The position numbers were made by a program, and so were the translations under genes. A stretch of 64,000 bases of DNA from contig NZ_SRKY01000001.1 of assembly GCF_004803475.1 (NCBI RefSeq), positions 310,001 to 374,000 of the forward strand, written 5' to 3'. Each line of letters starts with the position of its first letter. Positions within the stretch are counted from its first letter, which is position 1. The stretch comes from Aliishimia ponticola (lineage in GTDB: Bacteria > Pseudomonadota > Alphaproteobacteria > Rhodobacterales > Rhodobacteraceae). The notes beneath the pieces are model-generated. The model ran no database searches, was not told the origin of the DNA, and saw nothing but the letters and a program-made list of their open reading frames with translations. Shown here in pieces: positions 1 through 9,732 of the stretch.

Positions 1-993
1 CGGCATGGCGGGGGCTTGCGCGGCGGGGACCGTCGCTGGGGCTTCGGCGGCGACAAAGGACGGCAGGCCGGACGTGGCAGGCTGCGCTGGAACCTCTGGC
101 ACCGGTGCGGGCACCGCACGCGGTTTGTCATGGCCGCGATCTTTCCAAAGCGACAAGACGAACCGGCCAAGGGGCGCGTCAGGTGTCGCGGGCTCTTCGC
201 GGACATAGAAAGTCAGCTTGGCGCTGGGTTTCAACACGCGGCCATGTTCCAGTGCCAGTTTGCCCCGCGCCCGCGCCGCCATGAGCGAGTCCAGCAGTGT
301 CACCGCCGTGGCCAGCGGAACAGAAACCGGCAACCCTTCGAGGCTGATCGCAGGCGCGCCCAGATGTTCGGGGTTGCGCAGATTGAGGCTGTACCCGTCA
401 TTGCCGTTCGGGCCTTGTTCGGGCAGGCCGGGAACCGGATGGCGCAACAGCTTGTCCGGGGTATCGCCCGCCGCTGTCAGCTCATCGGGGCAGAACATCC
501 GTTCAGAGGGGCCGAAATACATCGCCAGAAACCCGGGATTTTCGGCGATAAAGCGGGTGGTCCAATGCAGCGCCTGCATCTTGAGGGCGGCATCGCAAAT
601 CTTGGCCTCGCCGAATTCCTGCATGATCACGCGCGCTTCGGGCGGCAAGGGCGCGTTGCCGTCGCCCACCTCGACGCGGACATGCGCGGTATGGCTTTGG
701 GCGGCCTGCACGTAATCAAAGCGGCGGATCGCCGTGATCGGTGCAATGGCAGAGGCGTCGATCGCGGGCCGCGTGTCTTTCTCTTCGGAGAAGGCGACCA
801 TGATATGGAATTTCTCGCAGGCCAGCAGCCACCAATCGGCGTGGCTGAGGGGGCTGACGCTCAGATGGCAGCCGTCCTGACCGGCGAGCCGCGTGTTCAG
901 TTCAGTCAGCAGCGCGCCGATATCCGGGGTGGGGCGTGTATAAAACAGCGCCGACGCTTCAACGTTGTAAATTGCATCCACGATATCGAGCAT
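1..993 (-). CDS. Conserved protein of unknown function, 3' end beyond the window
   Basis: The frame is open from ATG at 993 down to base 1 (331 codons) without a stop, so the C-terminus lies outside the window. The start is supported by GGGAG about 7 nt upstream. The protein begins MLDIVDAIYNVEASALFY and is soluble-looking, with no signal peptide or membrane segment. Its first 270 or so residues look globular. The visible end is a Pro/Ala-rich tail (APVPEVPAQPATSGLP), likely a linker to something further left. I do not recognise the family. Long plus-strand frames over the same bases have Arg/Gln-rich products typical of shadows. Confidence 0.75.
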   Translation of the reverse strand, partial: MLDIVDAIYNVEASALFYTRPTPDIGALLTELNTRLAGQDGCHLSVSPLSHADWWLLACEKFHIMVAFSEEKDTRPAIDASAIAPITAIRRFDYVQAAQSHTAHVRVEVGDGNAPLPPEARVIMQEFGEAKICDAALKMQALHWTTRFIAENPGFLAMYFGPSERMFCPDELTAAGDTPDKLLRHPVPGLPEQGPNGNDGYSLNLRNPEHLGAPAISLEGLPVSVPLATAVTLLDSLMAARARGKLALEHGRVLKPSAKLTFYVREEPATPDAPLGRFVLSLWKDRGHDKPRAVPAPVPEVPAQPATSGLPSFVAAEAPATVPAAQAPAMP

Positions 994-1177
994 AGCATGA
1001 CTCCCGTTCTGTCTTGCTTGTCGGGGGCAATTCAGGCGCATCTATGACCGTGCGGCGACGTGGTTGGGTCAATTCGCGGATAATTTGAGGCGAAACGGGC
1101 AGATCGCCGGGATCGGGATGCGCCCGAAAACCGAGCGGCCCAAGGGGGCGCAGCGGGGCAGGCGGCCGGGACAGCGC

Positions 1178-1597
1178 TTAGTTGTTCAGGATAAACCGCC
1201 CTGTGTCGGACAGTTTGGATGTGCCGTCCTTGTTGAGATATCGGCTTTCCAGCGGCACTGACTGGCTTTCGTTCCAGCGGTCATCGCCCACCGTGGATTT
1301 CGCGATGAATTCGAGCGGGTTGAACCCTTTGCCGCCCGTGATCCCCTCTGCGATGGCGGCGCGAATGCCGGGCGTTCCGCGTTCCAAATGGGCCAACGTC
1401 AAGTGGGCCGCCAGCCCGATCAGCGCCAACCCGGCGGTGATGGACAGCAGAACCATCCATGGGCGGCGCGGTTTGAGCGCAGGACCGTCATCAGCGCTTC
1501 GCGGCGCGTGCGGGGCCGGACCATCCGGGGCGGCCGGCATCTGCTGCTGCGCCGCAATCCGGGCGAGCCGTTCCGCAAATTCGTCCTTTCCGGACAT
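1178..1597 (-). CDS. Small single-pass membrane protein, unknown function
   Basis: A 139-residue protein. I chose ATG at 1597 because AGGAG sits just upstream; a longer frame to 1774 adds only low-complexity sequence and runs through the glnA terminator region. The N-terminal 50 residues are hydrophilic (MSGKDEFAERLARIAAQQQ...), followed by one membrane helix (WMVLLSITAGLALIGLAAHL) and a C-terminal region of about 65 residues. It lies downstream of glnA on the same strand but is separated from it by a strong terminator, so co-transcription with glnA is unlikely. The family is not recognised. Confidence 0.75.
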   Translation of the reverse strand: MSGKDEFAERLARIAAQQQMPAAPDGPAPHAPRSADDGPALKPRRPWMVLLSITAGLALIGLAAHLTLAHLERGTPGIRAAIAEGITGGKGFNPLEFIAKSTVGDDRWNESQSVPLESRYLNKDGTSKLSDTGRFILNN

Positions 1598-1755
1598 CGC
1601 AAGTCTCCTGATTGGCGCCGTTGTGATACGGGGCAGGATACCGGGGCAATCGGGCAGAGATGCGGCAATGCTTGGGTCAAGACGTGGTGACGCGGGCGGT
1701 GTTTGCCCAGACCGGCCCGCCCCGCAGAACGATACGCGGACCGGTGCGTGGCAAC

Positions 1756-1785
1756 GAAAAAGGGCGCCCGTCACAGGCGCCCTTT
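1756..1785 (-). terminator. Intrinsic terminator of glnA
   Basis: A perfect 10-bp stem (AAAGGGCGCC at 1759-1768, GGCGCCCTTT at 1776-1785) with a 7-nt loop. Read on the minus strand it is followed by a T run (the A run at 1756-1761). It begins about 20 nt beyond the glnA stop codon. Confidence 0.85.
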
Positions 1786-1806
1786 CGTGATTTTATCAAA
1801 CCAGCC

Positions 1807-3213
1807 TTAGCAGCTGTAGTACATGCCGTACTCAACCGGGTGCGGCGTGTGTTCGTAGGTTTCGATCTCTTCCATCTTCAGGTCGATATAGCCGTCGATC
1901 TGGTCTTTGGTGAACACGTCACCGGCCAGAAGGAAGTCCATGTCGGCTTGCAGTTCTTCCAGCGCTTCGCGCAGGGAACCGCAGACGGTCGGGATGTCTG
2001 CCAGCTCTTCGGGCGGCAGATCGTAGAGGTTCTTGTCCATCGCCTCACCCGGATCGATCTTGTTCTTGATGCCGTCAAGGCCGGCCATCAGGAGCGCTGC
2101 GAAGCACAGGTAGGGGTTGGAGGACGGATCGGGGAAACGGGCCTCGACACGCTTTGCTTTCGGGCTTTCGGTCCACGGAATACGCACGCAGCCGGAACGG
2201 TTACGGGCGGAATACGCGCGCAGAACCGGGGCTTCGAAGCCGGGGATCAGACGCTTGTAGGAGTTGGTGGACGGGTTCGTGAAGGCGTTGAGCGCTTTGG
2301 CATGCTTCAGGATGCCGCCGATGAAATACAGCGCTTCCTGGGACAGGTCCGCGTATTTGTCACCTGCGAACAGCGGCTTGCCGTCTTTCCAGATCGACAT
2401 GTTCACGTGCATACCCGTGCCGTTGTCGCCTGCGATCGGCTTGGGCATGAAGGTTGCCGACTTGCCATAGGCGTGGGCCACGTTGTGGATCACGTATTTG
2501 TACTTCTGCAGCTCGTCCGCCTGTTTGGTCAGGCTGTCGAAGATCAGGCCAAGCTCGTGCTGACAGGACGCAACCTCGTGGTGGTGCTTGTCCACTTTCA
2601 TGCCCAGACGCTTCATGGTCGACAGCATTTCAGAGCGCAGGTCTTGTGCTTCGTCGGTCGGGTTGACCGGGAAGTAGCCGCCCTTGACGCCCGGGCGGTG
2701 GCCCATGTTGCCCATTTCGTATTCGGTGTCGGTGTTCCAGGACGCGTCTGTCGCGTCAACTTCGTAGGACACCTTGTTCATGGTGTTGGAGAAGCGCACA
2801 TCGTCGAACAGGAAGAATTCCGCTTCGGGGCCCATATAAGCCACATCGCCGATCCCGGAGGATTTCAGATAGGCTTCCGCTTTTTCGGCTGTGCCGCGCG
2901 GGTCACGCTCATAGGCTTCGCCAGTGTCAGGCTCAACAACGGAGCAATGCACACAGACAGTCTTTTCCGCATAGAACGGGTCGATATAGGCGCTATCGGT
3001 GTCCGGCATCAGTTTCATGTCGGAGGCTTCGATGGATTTCCAACCCGCGATGGAGGAGCCGTCGAACATGAAGCCCTCTTCGAGGAAATCCTCGTCCACT
3101 TGGTCGGACATCACCGTCACGTGCTGCAATTTGCCGCGCGGGTCCGTGAAACGGATGTCGACATACGCCACATCCTCGTCTTTGATCATCTTGAGCAGAT
3201 CTTTAGCGCTCAT
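1807..3213 (-). CDS. glnA: Glutamine synthetase type I
   Basis: This 468-residue protein has the normal length of GSI-beta enzymes, which condense glutamate and ammonium to glutamine using ATP in the cytoplasm. Visible signatures are FDGSSIAGW near residue 50, the ATP-binding block [16 protein letters not shown] near residue 260, and [12 protein letters not shown] near residue 400. The last carries the tyrosine that GlnE adenylylates in this family. It lies 39 nt downstream of glnB on the same strand, the usual alphaproteobacterial glnBA arrangement, so nitrogen status probably controls both transcription and, through PII and GlnE, enzyme activity. Confidence 0.97.
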   Translation of the reverse strand: MSAKDLLKMIKDEDVAYVDIRFTDPRGKLQHVTVMSDQVDEDFLEEGFMFDGSSIAGWKSIEASDMKLMPDTDSAYIDPFYAEKTVCVHCSVVEPDTGEAYERDPRGTAEKAEAYLKSSGIGDVAYMGPEAEFFLFDDVRFSNTMNKVSYEVDATDASWNTDTEYEMGNMGHRPGVKGGYFPVNPTDEAQDLRSEMLSTMKRLGMKVDKHHHEVASCQHELGLIFDSLTKQADELQKYKYVIHNVAHAYGKSATFMPKPIAGDNGTGMHVNMSIWKDGKPLFAGDKYADLSQEALYFIGGILKHAKALNAFTNPSTNSYKRLIPGFEAPVLRAYSARNRSGCVRIPWTESPKAKRVEARFPDPSSNPYLCFAALLMAGLDGIKNKIDPGEAMDKNLYDLPPEELADIPTVCGSLREALEELQADMDFLLAGDVFTKDQIDGYIDLKMEEIETYEHTPHPVEYGMYYSC

Positions 3214-3252
3214 CTTCTTCCCCTCTGTCTTTGGAAACTTGGCTTAGGTCAG

Positions 3253-4468
<1,216 letters not shown>

Positions 4469-4510
4469 GGTGGGACGTAAACGCGATCTCAAGGGCGGAG
4501 GCTTTGCCGA

Positions 4511-5374
4511 GTGACGACCATTTCCATCACCCGTGATACGCTGCCCGATCTGTCCAAGGGGGGCGCGCACAAATACGACGCCGGGCACGCGCTTGTGATT
4601 TCGGGCGGGCCGCACAAGACGGGCGCTGCGCGTCTGGCGGCGCGCGGGGCGTTGCGCATCGGCGCGGGGCTTGTGACGCTGGCCTGTCCCCTGCGCGCGA
4701 TGCCCGAAGTCGCGGGCCATGTGACCGCGATCATGTTGAAAGGGCTGGATGGCCCGTCGGGGCTGGCCGAGATTCTGGAAGACACGCGGTTCAATGCGAT
4801 CTGCCTTGGCCCCGGTATGGGGCTGGGCCAGATCACCGCCAATCTGGCGCAGGTCGCATTGGAAAGCGGGCGCGCCTGCGTTCTGGATGCCGATGCCCTG
4901 TCCCGATTTCAGCGCAAGCCAGAGGTGCTCTTTGGCCTGTTGCACGACAAGGCGGTTCTGACACCACATGGCGGCGAATTCGCGCGCCTGTTCCCCGATC
5001 TGGCGCAGGTCCTGAAGGACGCGGACGACGCGCTTGAGGTCAAGACAGAGGTGGCGAAACAGGCCGCCGCGCGCAGTGGTGCCATCGTTTTGTTCAAAGG
5101 GGTGGAGACGGTCATCGCCAATCCCGCCGGGCGTGTCGCGGTCCATTCCGCAACGGGGGCGCGGGCGGTTCCCTGGCTGGGCACGGCGGGGGCGGGCGAT
5201 GTGCTTTCCGGCTTTGTCACCGGGCTGATGGCGCGCGGCCATGCGCCAATGGTGGCCGCCGAGGCGGCCACGTGGCTGCATGTGGAATGCGCGCGGATCT
5301 TTGGCCCCGGCCTGATCGCGGAAGATCTGCCGGAGCAATTGCCGAAAGCGTTCAGGGACGTGGTGTCGCCGTGA
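4511..5374 (+). CDS. nnrD: ADP/ATP-dependent NAD(P)H-hydrate dehydratase (YjeF C-terminal domain)
   Basis: A 287-residue ribokinase-like carbohydrate kinase fold. Signatures are LGPGMGLG near residue 98, TPHGGEFARLFPD near residue 153 and the nucleotide/catalytic loop TAGAGDVLSGFVTGL near residue 230. It dehydrates S-NAD(P)HX back to NAD(P)H. The start is GTG at 4511 with GGAGG at 4497-4501, nine bases upstream, showing that the gene has its own initiation site despite following nnrE in the same frame. It converges on the Hint-domain gene with only 3 bases between the stops. Confidence 0.92.
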   Translation: MTTISITRDTLPDLSKGGAHKYDAGHALVISGGPHKTGAARLAARGALRIGAGLVTLACPLRAMPEVAGHVTAIMLKGLDGPSGLAEILEDTRFNAICLGPGMGLGQITANLAQVALESGRACVLDADALSRFQRKPEVLFGLLHDKAVLTPHGGEFARLFPDLAQVLKDADDALEVKTEVAKQAAARSGAIVLFKGVETVIANPAGRVAVHSATGARAVPWLGTAGAGDVLSGFVTGLMARGHAPMVAAEAATWLHVECARIFGPGLIAEDLPEQLPKAFRDVVSP

Positions 5375-5377
5375 TGA

Positions 5378-5884
5378 TCAGGCCACTGCGCGCAGCGGCA
5401 TGACAGCCTCGGGCGCGGAGCCAAGTTCCAACCCGCCGGCATAGATCACGCGCGGACGGTCGAATGTCAGCCGGAACAAAACCATGCGGCGCGGGCCGAT
5501 ATCGGTAATCTCGATCCCATCCACCAGTTGCGCGGCCGTTGTCATCGCCTGCGATTGGTGGAACAGGGCACGCGCGCGCCAGTCACGCACCAGAACCGGC
5601 TGATCGGCGGGAAGGACGATATCCTCGCTTGGTCCCGCTGCGCCAAAACATCCAGCGCTGAACTTCACCGCCCGCGTGGCACGGGTAACAGCCTCGATCG
5701 CGTCAAGACGGGTCATGCCGCCATTGCGCGTGACGATCCGATCGCCCGGTGTCAGGAATTCCGCAGGCAGAATGCCATCTGCGGTTGTTACTTGAAGGCC
5801 CACGGGAAGTCCGTGGCACAAATTCTGCGCGCTTTCGGGGCGGTTTTGCCCACCCGTGACGCGCCCGACCGTTTTCGGTTTCAT
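5378..5884 (-). CDS. Hint (hedgehog/intein) domain protein, apparently lacking the nucleophile cysteine
   Basis: This 168-residue protein is built around a Hint_2-type domain. The segment TTADGILPAEFLTPGDRIVTRNGG (residues about 33-56, in two parts TTADGILPAEFL and TPGDRIVTRNGG) aligns with the usual start of hedgehog/intein folds, and VLPADQPVLVRDWRA resembles the later conserved block. Canonical Hint domains open with Cys about eight residues before this segment. Here that place appears to be Gly, with a Cys two residues earlier, and no C-terminal His-Asn is visible, so self-cleavage is doubtful. There is no signal peptide. Rhodobacteraceae carry many such proteins, often attached to secreted modules. 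Confidence 0.7.
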   Translation of the reverse strand: MKPKTVGRVTGGQNRPESAQNLCHGLPVGLQVTTADGILPAEFLTPGDRIVTRNGGMTRLDAIEAVTRATRAVKFSAGCFGAAGPSEDIVLPADQPVLVRDWRARALFHQSQAMTTAAQLVDGIEITDIGPRRMVLFRLTFDRPRVIYAGGLELGSAPEAVMPLRAVA

Positions 5885-6075
5885 GGGCGTCTCTTGCTTT
5901 CACTGCCTCGTTTATGGGGCAAGAGTATCTTATAAACCTTTAAGCAAACGCATGTTTTTTCCCAATCAGCGGCAACGATGGCGATTTTGTGGCAATGATG
6001 CCACCACCTTACCTGTCGTCATCACGCATTTTTCGCTCGCAACCTTGGCTGTGCTTTGCTAGGACGCGCGCCGAT

Positions 6076-6160
6076 GCGGGTGTGGCGAAATTGGTAGACG
6101 CACCAGATTTAGGTTCTGGCGCCGCAAGGCGTGGGGGTTCAAGTCCCTCCACCCGCACCA
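6076..6160 (+). tRNA. tRNA-Leu (anticodon UAG)
   Basis: The acceptor arm GCGGGTG (6076-6082) pairs with CACCCGC (6150-6156), followed by discriminator A and an encoded CCA (6158-6160). The anticodon stem CCAGA/TCTGG encloses loop TTTAGGT, giving anticodon TAG. A long variable arm (GGCGCCGCAAGGCGT) marks a type II tRNA, and the T loop GTTCAAGTC is present. The 85-nt length fits leucine tRNAs. Confidence 0.96.
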
Positions 6161-6405
6161 CTATTTCCCGATGGAAGTAACCGCTGCCCGGCCATTCGGG
6201 CGCTTGCCCCGCTGGGGTTCGGGCGAAGCGAGGCCAGAAATGGACGGCTGTGAAGGGTACCGTTGGGATCGGGCGGCGTGACATGGCGTATTGTAACCAG
6301 CGTTGTCGGTACCTCTCTGCGCGTCCTCAAACCGAGACGCGCGGCGCATTGAGGCTGCAACGAGGCCGGAAGACCCTGTTGGTTCCGGGTGTTGACAGCC
6401 ATTGA

Positions 6406-7053
6406 TCAACCTTCGGACAACTCGGAAATATTGGTCGCTTTGAACGACGGGAAAAACTTGACGCCCTGCACTTTGAACGCGGCGATCAATTCGTCCGATG
6501 CGAGAAGGCTGCCAATGAAGCGCGCCTCGCGCCAGAGGTGGATGCCGGACTGTTTGGCTGGATCAACAACCACGTCGCCGTCCTTAGTATCGCCCCAAAA
6601 CCGGGACAGCTCGTCTGGCTTTCTCTGACTTTTGTTGACCCTGGATTTCTCCATGACAATCGAGTCCTGCTTCACATGCACATTCATCGCGAACCACGGG
6701 CCGGGAATGTCGATGCCGCGTTTGGTCTGGATTTTCAGGGGAAAGAACTGGTGGATGCCGGGATCAAGGCCTTCAATCACGTGTTTTGCGGCACCGGAGA
6801 CCACATAAAGCCCATTGGTTGTTGTAAAGGCATCCGGCCAGGTTTTGCGGGCGCGTTCGGCAAGCAAAACCTTGGGCATATCTTCTGCATTGTTGGGCCC
6901 CTTCGCGTCGCGCCAACAATGGACAGCGTTAAGTCCTCGATCAGTTATTGATTGATCGACGTTTGGTGATCCAACAGGAAAACGCTCTTCCCACTCTCGC
7001 ATTTCGGTCGGAATTTGCACTTTGTGCAGTCGCAGGTCAAAAATATGGGTCAC
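6406..7053 (-). CDS. DUF1629/Imm11-like protein
   Basis: A 215-residue protein. The middle segment (GLYVVSGAAKHVIEG then LDPGIHQFFPLKIQ) and the end (LLASDELIAAFKVQ then GVKFFPSF) resemble the two repeated blocks of the DUF1629/Imm11 family, annotated as immunity proteins of polymorphic toxins. This is family recall, not a search. No toxin gene is adjacent: the neighbours are tRNA-Leu and a divergent flavin monooxygenase. Codon use is less GC-biased than in flanking genes (AAA, ATT, TTG frequent), which together with the tRNA next door is compatible with acquisition. If not immunity, it is an orphan of unknown role. Confidence 0.6.
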   Translation of the reverse strand: MTHIFDLRLHKVQIPTEMREWEERFPVGSPNVDQSITDRGLNAVHCWRDAKGPNNAEDMPKVLLAERARKTWPDAFTTTNGLYVVSGAAKHVIEGLDPGIHQFFPLKIQTKRGIDIPGPWFAMNVHVKQDSIVMEKSRVNKSQRKPDELSRFWGDTKDGDVVVDPAKQSGIHLWREARFIGSLLASDELIAAFKVQGVKFFPSFKATNISELSEG

Positions 7054-7262
7054 GCTGAATTCCTCACACTAAACCTTTCAATATGTGCGATACCCGTGTG
7101 GCGAAATATGGGCGATTTGGACATCTGACTTGGGACCTGTTCACTCAGCCGCGCTCCTATTCTGCGCGACATGGATGGAGTTGCCCAATCGTTGTCAAAA
7201 TGCGCCCAACCGTTTGATATCTGCGTGCCGTGTGCATACCTGACAATGCAACGGAGGCACCC

Positions 7263-8270
7263 ATGCAGCATTATTCACTTCTCGACCTGTCCCCCATACC
7301 GGACGGCAAGACCGCAGCCGACGCGATGGCCGGCACGCTCGATCTTGCGCGCGCCGCAGAGGCCGCCGGGTTCCACCGGTATTGGTTGGCAGAGCACCAC
7401 AACATGCCCGGAATTGCCAGCGCCGCGACCGCTGTGCTGATCGGGCAGGTGGCGGCGGTGACCTCGACCATGCGGGTTGGGGCAGGGGGCATTATGCTTC
7501 CGAACCATGCGCCGCTGGTGATTGCCGAACAGTTCGGTACGCTCGCGACATTGTTTCCCGATCGCATTGATCTGGGTCTGGGCCGCGCGCCCGGAACGGA
7601 TATGAACACGGCCCGCGCCTTGCGGCGGCATATGGCGCCGGAGGATACGTTTCCGCAGGACGTGCAAGAGCTGCTTGCCTATTTCGGCCCGGCGGCAGAG
7701 GGGCAGACAGTCCGTGCGATCCCCGGTGAAGGTACCCATGTGCCGATCTGGATCCTCGGGTCGAGCCTTTATGGCGCACAGCTCGCGGCATTTCTGGGGC
7801 TGCCTTACGCCTTCGCCTCGCATTTCGCGCCGGCCTTGCTGGAGGACGCTTTGGCGACGTACCGGGCGCAATTCCGCCCTTCGGCCTATTTGCAAAAGCC
7901 CTATGTCATCGTGGCGGCTGGGGTTTGCGCGGCACCGACAGATGCCGAAGCGGCCTTTTTGCGGACGTCGCAACAGCTTGCCTTCGCACGGTTGCGCAGC
8001 GGGCAGCCCGGTAAACTGCCGCACCCGGTCGACAACATCGAACAGCTGGTTCCGGCCCCGGTTTTGGCGCAAGTCAATCAGGCGCTCTCTTGCTCCGCGA
8101 TTGGCGCGCCGGAGACGGTGCGGGCGCAGCTTGGCAGTATCATCGACAGCTTCGCGCCGGATGAGCTGATGGTCACCGGAATGATCCACGATCACGATGC
8201 GCGGGTACGCTCCTTTGAAATCGCGGCGCAGGTTCTGAGCGAACTGTGCCGGACGCCGGTTGCGGTCTGA
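7263..8270 (+). CDS. Luciferase-like flavin-dependent monooxygenase (LLM family)
   Basis: A 335-residue bacterial luciferase-like TIM barrel. I chose ATG at 7263 because GGAGG lies immediately upstream; an upstream start at 7230 lacks one. Typical features are [22 protein letters not shown] (residues about 29-50, the EHH motif), [20 protein letters not shown] near residue 80 and LGLGRAPG near residue 110. This pattern matches the YhbW-type subfamily of single-component-like oxidoreductases, whose substrates are generally unknown. Such enzymes use reduced FMN and oxygen. It stands alone between the Imm11-like gene (divergent) and the binding protein. Confidence 0.88.
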   Translation: MQHYSLLDLSPIPDGKTAADAMAGTLDLARAAEAAGFHRYWLAEHHNMPGIASAATAVLIGQVAAVTSTMRVGAGGIMLPNHAPLVIAEQFGTLATLFPDRIDLGLGRAPGTDMNTARALRRHMAPEDTFPQDVQELLAYFGPAAEGQTVRAIPGEGTHVPIWILGSSLYGAQLAAFLGLPYAFASHFAPALLEDALATYRAQFRPSAYLQKPYVIVAAGVCAAPTDAEAAFLRTSQQLAFARLRSGQPGKLPHPVDNIEQLVPAPVLAQVNQALSCSAIGAPETVRAQLGSIIDSFAPDELMVTGMIHDHDARVRSFEIAAQVLSELCRTPVAV

Positions 8271-8362
8271 GCGCGGGTTTTTCCGCATAATACCTCGAAT
8301 ATGACTAAAGGCCCGCCGAACGGCGCGGGGCTCGCAAATGCTGGGAAATGCGGGCCCGCTGC

Positions 8363-8402
8363 GTCACGCCATGGGGCCATCGGGTGACCCGGCGGGCGTG
8401 AC
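8363..8402 (+). promoter_or_regulatory. Nested inverted repeats in the leader of the binding-protein gene
   Basis: GTCACGCC at 8363-8370 pairs perfectly with GGCGTGAC at 8395-8402. Between them lie two smaller palindromes in tandem, 8371-8380 (ATGG/CCAT arms) and 8381-8391 (CGGG/CCCG arms around TGA). As RNA this would be a compact three-way junction about 95 nt before the start codon; as DNA, an operator. No known riboswitch is recognised. Confidence 0.35.
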
Positions 8403-8496
8403 ACTCGTCCCGGCTCCCCGTCGCCGGAAACGATTTATTAGGACCGGGGCTGTAGCCAGAAGAGCGCACAATTACATCTTGTGGAGCTCGATCATC

Positions 8497-9666
8497 ATGA
8501 AACTTCCAAATTCCGTCGCCGCCCTGCTTGCTGCCGCGACATTTGCGATGCCCGCCTTGGCACAGCAGGGCGTCTCGGAGTCTTCCGTGCAATTCGCGCA
8601 GGTCGCGGCGCTGGATGGCCCCGCCGCCGCGCTTGGCAACGGGATGCGGATCGGGATCACCGCCGCCTTCGAAGAGGCGAATAGAAATGGCGGTATCGCC
8701 GGGCGCATGGTGACGCTTGAAAGTTTCGATGACGGGTATGAGCCTGACCGGTCTGTGGCGCATGTCAAATCGGTGATCGAAGGCGACGCCCATCTGGGGC
8801 TGATCGGCCCGGTCGGCACCCCGACAACGAGGGCCACGCAGCCGGTCGCGACCTCTGCGGGCATGCCTTTCGTCGGGCCGTTTACCGGCGCGGGGTTTCT
8901 GCGTGATCCCAGTTTGAACAACGTCGTGAATGTCCGCGCGACCTATGCCGCAGAGACGGAGGCATGGATCGCGCATCTGGTGGACGAACTGGGCATGGAA
9001 TCCATCGCGATCCTGTATCAGGATGACGGGTTCGGGCGCGTCGGTCTGGCGGGCGTGAACGCCGCATTGGAAAAGCGCGGGATGAGCCTTGCAGCCGAGG
9101 GCACGTATACCCGAAACACCGTGGCCGTGAAAACCGCGCTGCTGAACATCCGCAAGGCCAAACCGCAGGCAGTTGTCATGGTCGGCGCCTATAAACCCAT
9201 CGCGGAATTCGTGAAGCTGTCCAAGAAGCTGAAATTCGAACCGACCTTCGTGAATATCTCCTTCGTTGGCTCCAACGCGCTGGCGACTGAACTGGGCGAC
9301 GACGGCGAAGGGGTGATCATCAGCCAGGTCGTGCCCTTCCCGTGGGATACTTCCTTGCCAGTCGTCGCTGAATATCACGCGGCGCTGAAAGCCAACGATC
9401 CGGCGGCGGAGCCGAATTTCGTCACCTTCGAAGGTTATCTGGTCGGCCGGATTGCGTTGCGCGCCCTTGAGACGGCGGGGGCCGATCTGACGCGCGACTC
9501 CTTCCTCGCCGCGCTTGGTAACCTTGGCGCTTTCGATCTGGGCGGTTTGTCCTTCTCCTATGGGCCGGGCGACAACCAGGGTCTGGATACCGTTTTCCTA
9601 ACCCGGATCACGAAGGATGGCGGGTTTGAGAGCATCGCGCTCTCCGAACAACACGCCAGCAAGTAA
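8497..9666 (+). CDS. ABC transporter substrate-binding protein, branched-chain amino acid (LivK) type
   Basis: A 389-residue periplasmic binding protein of the type I fold. The start at 8497 gives a clean signal peptide (MKLPNSVAALLAAATFAMPALAQ); the longer frame from 8338 has only leader-like sequence before it. The body has the Peripla_BP_6 pattern: GMRIGITAAFEEANRNGGIAG near residue 50, then a conserved GPVGTPTTRATQPVA segment near residue 110. The ligand cannot be read from sequence. No permease or ATPase genes are adjacent. The next gene, 66 nt away, is a chemoreceptor, which raises the possibility that this protein delivers ligand to a sensor as well as to a transporter. Confidence 0.88.
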   Translation: MKLPNSVAALLAAATFAMPALAQQGVSESSVQFAQVAALDGPAAALGNGMRIGITAAFEEANRNGGIAGRMVTLESFDDGYEPDRSVAHVKSVIEGDAHLGLIGPVGTPTTRATQPVATSAGMPFVGPFTGAGFLRDPSLNNVVNVRATYAAETEAWIAHLVDELGMESIAILYQDDGFGRVGLAGVNAALEKRGMSLAAEGTYTRNTVAVKTALLNIRKAKPQAVVMVGAYKPIAEFVKLSKKLKFEPTFVNISFVGSNALATELGDDGEGVIISQVVPFPWDTSLPVVAEYHAALKANDPAAEPNFVTFEGYLVGRIALRALETAGADLTRDSFLAALGNLGAFDLGGLSFSYGPGDNQGLDTVFLTRITKDGGFESIALSEQHASK

Positions 9667-9676
9667 ACCGAAATGA

Positions 9677-9711
9677 AAGGTTCCGGCTGGTATCGAACGA
9701 GTCGGAACCTT
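9677..9711 (+). terminator. Hairpin between binding-protein and chemoreceptor genes
   Basis: A perfect 9-bp inverted repeat (AAGGTTCCG at 9677-9685, CGGAACCTT at 9703-9711) with a 17-nt loop begins 11 nt after the upstream stop codon. There is no T run, so it may be a weak terminator or an RNA-stabilising hairpin that sets unequal expression of the two genes. Confidence 0.4.
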
Positions 9712-9732
9712 CATGAGCAAGGGTCGCACTGA

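Noticed and set aside
6161-6405. Duplicated tRNA-Leu end (att site) marking an island boundary
   Set aside because: No second copy of the tRNA 3' sequence was seen in the following few kilobases, and no integrase is present.
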